The notes under the pieces: model-generated | The model's input: only the letters and a program-made list of their open reading frames with translations | Database searches by the model: none | What the model was told of the DNA's origin: nothing | Position numbers and translations under genes: made by a program | Assembly: GCA_023489485.1 (NCBI GenBank) | Contig: JAMDCU010000106.1 | Location: 1 to 45,845 of the forward strand | Direction of reading: 5' to 3' | Source: Chloroflexota bacterium | Lineage (GTDB): Bacteria; Chloroflexota; Anaerolineae; UBA4142 | Length of the DNA stretch: 45,845 bases | Shown here: positions 40,131 through 45,845 of the stretch, in pieces | How the letters are laid out: each line of letters starts with the position of its first letter | How positions within the stretch are numbered: the stretch's first letter is position 1

Positions 40131-40280
40131 CCTGTCTCTGGAATGAGACGCCTTTGCTTAGCTTTACACTAGCGTCTGGCCCGTCATGGGGGGGAAAGCG
40201 GCCACAGGATAGACCTTCAGAAACTGTGATAGCCGGATTAGTGTGCCGGAATCCACAAACTTCCCGTTTGGAAGTCGTTG
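40131..40280. repeat. direct repeat, copy B, flanking the mer operon
   Basis: Counterpart of 34599-34756 in the same orientation, with an about 8-nt deletion near the right end and other small indels. Like copy A it starts shortly after a terminator and lies between convergent genes. The two copies bracket the complete mer module (about 5.5 kb apart). Confidence 0.65.
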
Positions 40281-40354
40281 TCAACAAGCTGCCGCATCAT
40301 GTTCGTTCTACTTGGATGCAATCAGCGCAGCTACTCCCGCTCAAGGCACGGCGT

Positions 40355-40798
40355 TTACGGCTCGTCCTGACCCCTGAAACGCTCGGAACGCCACACGTCA
40401 AAAGCAGGCATCGCACGTTTGTACGCGATACGGTGATTCCATTCATAGCGGTGACTGGGAAAGACGTGAAGATCTTCCGGTGTCACGAAACCATCGAGCA
40501 GGAAGGCAACAAGCGTTGGATCGACCCACCCCCAAGCCCCTGCATTGTCGGGCCATCGCAACACACCTAGCCGCCCGAGCTTTGTTCGATGAGCATGCAG
40601 GAAAACGGCGATGCCGATATACCTCATCGCGAATTGGGCCGCCATTTCAATCCCGTAACGTTTTTGAAAGTGCGGGATGAGATCCAACAGGAGGAAGCGG
40701 GGGTCGTAGCCTCCCTCAGACGAAATGATTCTATGATTCCCGAATGCGATGGTTCGGGAGTCCTGATGAAATTGGTCGACCGTGTATACGACCTCCAA
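40355..40798 (-). CDS. uncharacterised protein
   Basis: 147 residues from a TTG start at 40798, 6 nt after AGGAGG, the strongest ribosome binding site near. It has no membrane helix or signal peptide. Visible features are a Trp/Arg-rich C-terminal third and 'RYIGIAVFLHAHRTKLGRLGV'. I do not recognise a family. It is the last of a minus-strand run with a DUF4062 protein 65 nt upstream. Confidence 0.6.
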   Translation of the reverse strand: MEVVYTVDQFHQDSRTIAFGNHRIISSEGGYDPRFLLLDLIPHFQKRYGIEMAAQFAMRYIGIAVFLHAHRTKLGRLGVLRWPDNAGAWGWVDPTLVAFLLDGFVTPEDLHVFPSHRYEWNHRIAYKRAMPAFDVWRSERFRGQDEP

Positions 40799-40862
40799 AT
40801 GAATCCTCCTCCCATTCGCACTGCCGCGACACCTGCTGGCCGCCGAGTGCCCCGATCAGCCC

Positions 40863-42056
40863 CTATCGCTTTTTTTCCAAATCGCGGAAACGTATCTCCA
40901 AGATTGACATGGCGTGACGAATGGCGTCGTGCGGTGATTGCAGTTCGGCACGAGATACCGCTCGAGGATGATCATAGGCTTGCACAATCTCAACTTGGTT
41001 GAACCAAGGGATAGTTACGCCGTTCTGATGCGGCCGAGGTCTTTCCAGCCGCCGCGTCCCCACATCGAGCAGGGCGAGATTGTAGAGCAAGGGTTCATGG
41101 CGAGCGTAGGTGTCGATAGCGTTCCACCAGCTGTTGGCAAAACTCCAGGCTTGCGTCAGCCTCTGGCTCACCGTGTCCGGATCAATTTGGTACAATTGGG
41201 CAATATCGTGACTCGGACCGGATCTTGCCTTCACCCCGGTCACATTTGCGGCGATGGCAAGGGTTCCGTTTTCGTACACGTCCAATTCGACGAGGTTTTG
41301 CCCCTCGCTCCAATTTCGATGGTCCACTTGGCTGATGTGGAGGCGCGCAGCCTCCGGGCGAGTCTGCTTGCTCTGGGCATAGTCGAAGAGCCGCGCTTCG
41401 ACGCTATGGGCCAAGCGCTGAATCTCGTCCTGGAAACGCTGATCCGAGAAACGGACTGGATCAACGACCTCCTCGTCGCGGAGTGCGGTCCAGACAACTT
41501 TCAGCCAGGACACTTGATCTGACTTCGGTGGTCTTTCTGCGAACGCGGCATCGATCCGTTTACGCGCACTTTTCTCCAGGTCCGTTCCGCTCATGGGCGC
41601 CACCTCTTTCAATCCTTGCTCAACCAGGGCTTCCAGCTCGTCCGCGGACGAAAAGGACTTTCTCCAGTGCCCCCCGACATAGGAGCTGAGGGATTGGATG
41701 AACTCACTTTGCCGCGGCTCGTACGTCGTTTTCTCGATAAAGACAAGGAATCGCTTCTTGAGCCGCCTAGCTTCAGAGTATTCTTCCTCGACCGCCGAGA
41801 TCCCCACAGCCGTCGGCGTTCCATATCGGGCGCCGAGGATGAGAACGACAGCGTCGCAGCTCGCGACCCCATCAAGGCAGGCCGTTCGGGGGGAAACGGT
41901 ACCCGCTGGAAAATCCTCGGCTCGGATGGGCAGGCATCCTGCTTTCGTAATCCCTCTCGAGGCACCGTCACGGAAATGGGTGTACCCTTCTTGCACCGAA
42001 CTAATAAAGACGCGTGGCCGAGCAATGAGTTCGACCGCTCTCGTATGATCTACCAT
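40863..42056 (-). CDS. DUF4062-domain protein
   Basis: Start at ATG 42056 (AGGGAG upstream), since DUF4062 begins right after; the track's 42221 start is too long. 397 residues. DUF4062 at about 12-110: 'RPRVFISSVQEGYTHFRDGA', 'IRAEDFPAGTVSPRTACLDGVASCDAVVLILGARYG', 'SAVEEEYSEARRLKKRFLVFIE'. DUF4062 is a Rossmann/TIR-like domain found at the N-termini of STAND and other signalling proteins, often in conflict systems. The remaining about 270 residues are not recognised. A defence or signalling role is inference only. Confidence 0.75.
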   Translation of the reverse strand: MVDHTRAVELIARPRVFISSVQEGYTHFRDGASRGITKAGCLPIRAEDFPAGTVSPRTACLDGVASCDAVVLILGARYGTPTAVGISAVEEEYSEARRLKKRFLVFIEKTTYEPRQSEFIQSLSSYVGGHWRKSFSSADELEALVEQGLKEVAPMSGTDLEKSARKRIDAAFAERPPKSDQVSWLKVVWTALRDEEVVDPVRFSDQRFQDEIQRLAHSVEARLFDYAQSKQTRPEAARLHISQVDHRNWSEGQNLVELDVYENGTLAIAANVTGVKARSGPSHDIAQLYQIDPDTVSQRLTQAWSFANSWWNAIDTYARHEPLLYNLALLDVGTRRLERPRPHQNGVTIPWFNQVEIVQAYDHPRAVSRAELQSPHDAIRHAMSILEIRFRDLEKKR

Positions 42057-42381
42057 GCTGACCGGCTCCCTATGATTACACCGCAGAGAATTTTCCATGA
42101 TTTGGTGCGGGACAGGATACGTGCGGAGAAAATCACTGCTATCCCGCCGCACCGACACGAATCGACGCCCGTAATCGCAATCGATTTTCGCGCGTCCGTA
42201 TGTCGCGTTCCAACCTGACACCCAGCCTACGCGAGATATGATGCGGCGATGTGCCGCCGATCGACGCAGGACTCGTATTCAACATGGGAATTATAGCCCC
42301 AGAGGTCCGCCAGAGCAATTGTGTGGAGATAAACCAGCTTGCAAATCACGCTATACGGCAGCGTCGGATGTAAGGATGCCG

Positions 42382-43257
42382 CTAGGCTCCAGCTGCTTTT
42401 GCGGGATGCTGCGCGAGAAAATCGTCGATCGGCTTGGGCCAATCGGCGAAACGCCATTGGCTATTCCTCGTGTACGTAGCCTCGGCATTCAGTTGCGATA
42501 GGAATTCCGCAAGGTGCTCGGCAGAAAAAAGAGGAGAAAGCTTTTTGGCTTCATCTTGGTTTAGAAGCAACTGAACGATGGGTGCGGTCTGCATTTTCGG
42601 AAGTTGCGTAAAGTATTGCATCTTGCGCAGCTTGTGCCCGTGAAGATAGAAGCTCACGAGAAAGTCAAACTCCGAGAGGCTCGAGGCCACTTGGATTGGA
42701 TCGCCCAGGAAGAGTGCCAGCATTTCTGGCGAATCCACAACATCCTTGCGGGCTTGCTCGAAGCGGCTGGGTTTGGAGTCAGATTCCCAATTCTCATACC
42801 AGTGTGGATGCGACCATATCGGCACGACGATATTCCGATGAGTTTGGACTTGCAGAGCCAGCAATAGGCATAGATAGTGGAGCCGGCGGCGAAAGCTGGC
42901 ATATGCGCCAACCGTATACAGTTGTGCCATCGAGTAGAGCGCCGGCACTACGGAACTTGTTTCGATCGCATTCCCCGCGCCCAGATCCTTCTGCTTAGCC
43001 AGACCATATATCCAGACTAATCGCTCCAGCCCTTCTTCATAGACCGTCAGATTGCGGAAACGAACGGCGTCAATACAGAGTCGCCCGAGTCGCCTGATGG
43101 CAGGAACCAGATGCTCATCACGGATCGCAGCTACCTGTTCCGCGCTCTTTTCTTTTGTTTCTCGCCAATGATTGATTGCATCATACGTTATCTGGTCGAG
43201 CCGCAGAATCAAATCAACGTTATGCTCTGAGCGGAATAGGTCGTCGGTTTCGTTCAC
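42382..43257 (-). CDS. uncharacterised cytosolic protein
   Basis: GTG at 43257 lies 8 nt after GGAGG; the track uses GTG 43272, which overlaps that ribosome binding site. 291 residues, largely alpha-helical, without signal or membrane span; helices such as 'LVPAIRRLGRLCIDAVRFRN' and 'LEFLSQL'-type segments suggest a helical repeat. No family recognised. Composition is more AT-rich than the metal operons. It lies between the DUF4062 gene and the HTH-TPR regulator, all on the minus strand. Confidence 0.6.
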   Translation of the reverse strand: MNETDDLFRSEHNVDLILRLDQITYDAINHWRETKEKSAEQVAAIRDEHLVPAIRRLGRLCIDAVRFRNLTVYEEGLERLVWIYGLAKQKDLGAGNAIETSSVVPALYSMAQLYTVGAYASFRRRLHYLCLLLALQVQTHRNIVVPIWSHPHWYENWESDSKPSRFEQARKDVVDSPEMLALFLGDPIQVASSLSEFDFLVSFYLHGHKLRKMQYFTQLPKMQTAPIVQLLLNQDEAKKLSPLFSAEHLAEFLSQLNAEATYTRNSQWRFADWPKPIDDFLAQHPAKAAGA

Positions 43258-43347
43258 GGGCTTTTCCTCCACTCGGAACCTCCACCTTTGGATAGCGTCT
43301 ATCGCTCGCTCCTATGTGCGCGCATAATCATAATACATTCCACTCAT

Positions 43348-44532
43348 TCAGACCTTGAGCTGCTCATTGGCGAATTCACCTGAACCGTACTCGGCAAGGA
43401 TGCGAGCAGCCGCCGCGCCAAATTCACTCAGGATTTCGCTGGTTTGGTGCTCGAATCCGGAATCCAGGTTGATCTTCAGTGCTGCCCTCAGGAATGCCTC
43501 GCCGGCCTCCCGATCGCCCAAGCTGTATTGTAACCGCGCGCCAGTTTTCAGGATCATCGTTCGGTCCAGCGCTCCGACGCCTGGGACGCGATTGAGGTCA
43601 CTCGGCTGGGCGGGCAGTCGCGGGATGGCTTTTCGCGGCGTACCGTGCCGGAGGTACGCATCTGCCACACCGCGGTCAAGGAGCAAGCTCACAGTGGGAT
43701 CGCGCTCCTTAAGGAATTCCTTGCCTTGGTCCGCCAATGCCGCGATATCCTGAATAGTGAAACGCGGTATGCCGATCAACGCATTCATTCCGTCCAAATT
43801 GAGCCTTGGAATCCAGTACTCTTTTTGCCGCTTCATCTCGGGCTGGTCTCCGGCTCCACGGCAACATTTGAGGTCCTCTCGAAATAGCCCGAGGTTATGG
43901 TAGGAAACCGCTTCGATCCGAATCGTATTTACGAACAACCGATCAAACTTTGCAGCGTCGCGATGGTAGTCGGCGCGATCGAGTCCGAGCATAATGTACC
44001 GCGCCGCTTTCGCGTGATAGAGCGCATCGGCATGCCGGTTCAGGATACTCTCGTAATGTTGCAGGAGTGAATAGAGTTCCACAACGGTCAGAGCATCCAG
44101 GCGAGGATCCGAAAAGCGTATCAGGGCAGAGCTCGCTTCGCGCACGGCGTAGTACCGTGCCTTTGCTTGATGCTCTCCTGCGTTGGCCATGTGACGCAGG
44201 TCTTTCATCAGCTCGGATGCCGAGCGCTCGGTGATCTCTTTCCGGAGACCATCGTGCGCGCGCAACCGGCGTTCACTGGCCAAAGCCATATGATAGAGTA
44301 TCGTCTCTCTGATTTCAGGGTCGGCTCGGATCGCCTGCACGATCTGCTCTGCGACCTCCGGCCCAGGAAGTCGCCGATCGAAGGGATCAAGAATGTTCGT
44401 AATGTAAACGGTGCTTACCCTTAGCTGGCGTGCCAGTTCCGCTTCAGTGATGCGCGTCCCGATAGCGCTCCTCACAAGGGCAGCGTAGATTTCCTTATGA
44501 AGTTGGGCTTCCTGTTCGTCTTCGAGATACAT
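43348..44532 (-). CDS. HTH regulator with TPR-like helical repeats
   Basis: 394 residues from ATG 44532. An N-terminal helix-turn-helix ('TEAELARQLRVSTVYITNIL', about 23-42) is followed by about 330 residues of helical repeats ('ALTVVELYSLLQHYESILNRHADALYHAKAAR', 'YSLGDREAGEAFLRAALKIN') that look like divergent TPRs. This HTH-plus-TPR plan is that of RRNPP peptide-responsive regulators and of many phage-type regulators. A 62-residue peptide is encoded divergently 98 nt away. The regulator probably controls itself, the three genes after it and the peptide. Confidence 0.65.
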   Translation of the reverse strand: MYLEDEQEAQLHKEIYAALVRSAIGTRITEAELARQLRVSTVYITNILDPFDRRLPGPEVAEQIVQAIRADPEIRETILYHMALASERRLRAHDGLRKEITERSASELMKDLRHMANAGEHQAKARYYAVREASSALIRFSDPRLDALTVVELYSLLQHYESILNRHADALYHAKAARYIMLGLDRADYHRDAAKFDRLFVNTIRIEAVSYHNLGLFREDLKCCRGAGDQPEMKRQKEYWIPRLNLDGMNALIGIPRFTIQDIAALADQGKEFLKERDPTVSLLLDRGVADAYLRHGTPRKAIPRLPAQPSDLNRVPGVGALDRTMILKTGARLQYSLGDREAGEAFLRAALKINLDSGFEHQTSEILSEFGAAAARILAEYGSGEFANEQLKV

Positions 44533-44630
44533 GATTCCCCAGAAACTCCGCGCAGAATTAAACCACTTTGTGGGTTGACTAGAGTTATACTGGAATCAGA
44601 TCGAAATCCAATTAAGGAGGTGACGAGATC

Positions 44631-44819
44631 ATGAGCGATCACAGCAAATCCGAAGTGGCCGTTACGGCGGTCAGCGCCGCGCTGTCGCTTCTCATGTCCC
44701 TGAAACAGCCCAACCCAAGCTGGACGGACCAGGGTCTTAACTGGCTCGGCACACAACAGGGTCAGAAGGTCGAAGTCCCAACCCCGAATACGCCCGACAA
44801 TGCTCCCAAGAAGGACTAG
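44631..44819 (+). CDS. small protein divergent from the HTH-TPR regulator
   Basis: 62 residues, ATG behind AAGGAGGTGACG, an excellent ribosome binding site, and followed by a strong terminator. The N-terminus has a mildly hydrophobic helix ('AVTAVSAALSLLMSL'); the C-terminus is polar and Pro/Asn-rich ('VPTPNTPDNAPKKD'). It has no classical signal peptide. Unknown; could be a regulatory peptide partner of the divergent regulator or a small structural protein. Confidence 0.6.
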   Translation: MSDHSKSEVAVTAVSAALSLLMSLKQPNPSWTDQGLNWLGTQQGQKVEVPTPNTPDNAPKKD

Positions 44820-44874
44820 ACGGCGCAGTGTTCTGGCCCTCAGGCTCCACTAGGAGCTGAGGCACTTGCACGAC

Positions 44875-44910
44875 GAAAGCGCACATCCAGCAGGAGGGAT
44901 GTGCGCTTTC
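44875..44910 (+). terminator. intrinsic terminator
   Basis: Perfect 14-bp arms GAAAGCGCACATCC and GGATGTGCGCTTTC with an 8-nt loop, 55 nt after the small gene. The A-run and T-run lie at the base of the stem, so it can work in both directions. Confidence 0.85.
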
Positions 44911-45845
44911 TCCAGTTGGGCGTATGGGTGGCGCGGCCACAATCTACCACGTCTTGCCTTCTGGGTAGCTTCCCACATCCCTCCTGTGCTCAAGCCGTCA
45001 CGCTGATTATACTCCGGCCGGTCATCACGGGTCAATACGAATTGCAGAAGAGGGAATGGCTCGGCCAGAATGCCGACAGCATGTCGGGTACTCGACTTAA
45101 ACGTTGTTACAAATGCCTGTCGTCTCAACGTGGTCGGTCGCATCCGGCTGGCGTGTCTGGTCCCGGCATAGACCCGAAGTCGTCGCGCACAGGTTTTCTG
45201 ATCCAAAGCGCACTACTGCATGATATGCTCAGGAAAGGCAGTAAGGTTGACGACGTTGAGCGGTGACCTGGGTGAATGATCCTGGGAACTAGAGTTCCCG
45301 GCGATACGTTTTGCGGCATTCATCTTGCTTTGCCAATCGCGGTACGATATGGCTGTACCCTAGACGTCGGGACGATATTTGAGTAACATCGGGCATAATA
45401 TCAGAATCGCGCCTAAATGGAGTTGGTTCCTGAAATAAATGTCGTCGGCCTAGATTGGCTAGCCCGACGACCCCGCGCCATGCCAACCAGCCACTCTGGA
45501 TCACTTGCTAGACCGACTGGCTTAGCTAGGAATACCGACTTGCACTAGGTTTCGTGCATTTTCCGCAGGTTTTCGAGCGAAATCGCCACGGAAAACCTCA
45601 GAGAGGATTTGTAGAACCAAAGCATACTATCCGTATTGCGCGTACAACGACAAATGGTCGTGCCCATTCCCGCCGCCGGAGAACCGGCTCAAGGCCGAAG
45701 GTCCCGAGGGACGAGGGATCAGGATTGAGGCGGGAGAGAAGAAGTATCACGAGTGAGATCGCCCCTTAGCAGCTTTTCGAGGTCGACGGCCTGGGCTGGC
45801 ACACCGCCAGACAACGCGAGCATTTCGCCATTGTAGAGCACGTGG
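44911..45845. other. 935-nt region with no convincing gene; possible partial ORF at the right end
   Basis: Short ORFs on both strands lack ribosome binding sites and protein-like composition. At the right edge the minus strand is open from 45844 into the window and reads 'LYNGEMLALSGGVPAQAVDLEKLLRGDL' before a stop near 45720, which looks like the C-terminus of a protein starting outside. I cannot identify it. Confidence 0.35.

Noticed and set aside
1-45845. Reassignment of UGA to Trp or Gly across the genome
   Set aside because: TGA ends many intact genes (for example 12313, 15294, 22151, 23924, 25899, 33699), and all five internal TGAs fall on expected Cys positions, not Trp or Gly.
1-45845. 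tRNA-Sec (selC), other tRNAs, rRNA or CRISPR array
   Set aside because: I scanned for TPsiC-like and repeated-spacer patterns and found nothing convincing; short or divergent RNA genes could be missed without a covariance search.

Overview
The window is GC-rich, densely coding bacterial DNA dominated by genes for metal and redox stress. Lipobox lipoproteins, a CcdA/DsbA pair, two DUF2085 membrane proteins, an SPW-repeat protein and an 'NKRLQPTA'-type dispersed repeat suggest a Chloroflexota (Anaerolineae-like) genome. That placement is inference from remembered family distributions. I see no rRNA, tRNA, CRISPR array or complete insertion sequence. TGA, TAG and TAA all serve as ordinary stops, so this is not a UGA-reassigned code.

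Layout. 1-1060: end of a CcdA-like gene and a DsbA-like protein whose first active-site Cys is an in-frame TGA. 1096-4501: hydrolase, CDF metal exporter and DUF1573 lipoprotein. 4716-8256: a CmtR-like regulator with a textbook promoter and operator, YnfA, a P1B ATPase with an unusual CSC motif, and LspA, resembling a Pb/Cd resistance set. 8282-15294: methyltransferases, an adenylate-forming enzyme, a LuxR-type regulator, SPW protein, patatin and PlsY. 15348-23062: two regulators, a CaCA antiporter split by an in-frame TAG, ferredoxin, MgtC, a second P1B ATPase, a DUF2085 gene split by TAG, DUF302, and a second DUF2085 gene whose key Cys is TGA. 23149-26880: a two-component system and two Met/Gly-rich envelope proteins under three promoters that share 11-bp tandem boxes. 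26904-29517 (minus): FeoA, a C_GCAxxG_C_C protein, a YedF/DsrE-like protein, cytochrome c and a SHOCT protein. 29871-34499: an iron-type FTR1-DUF2318 fusion with a three-gene ABC exporter. 34972-39772 (minus): a mer-type operon. 40355-44910: an unrecognised cassette (DUF4062, HTH-TPR regulator, two unknowns, small divergent peptide).

The central result is the mer-type operon. Its order is CsoR-like repressor, MerP-like lipoprotein, MerT-like protein, MerB-like organomercurial lyase, small Cys-containing membrane protein, MerA, HMA-CopZ fusion. The MerP-like gene has TGA at the first Cys of its metal-binding CxxC. The MerB-like gene has TGA at both positions matching the catalytic cysteines (Cys96 and Cys159 of the R831b enzyme). 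Each MerB-like TGA is followed about 20 nt later by a perfect hairpin with a GGUC loop, the hallmark of a bacterial SECIS element. Together with the DsbA-like and DUF2085 genes, four genes carry five in-frame UGAs, every one at an expected Cys. I read this as a selenocysteine-armed mercury/organometal detoxification system, controlled by a CsoR-type repressor on a 37-bp perfect palindrome rather than by MerR.

ORF callers will truncate these genes: the ORF track shows only their fragments. No selenocysteine machinery (selA, selB, selC, selD) lies in the window, so its presence elsewhere in the genome is the key external test.
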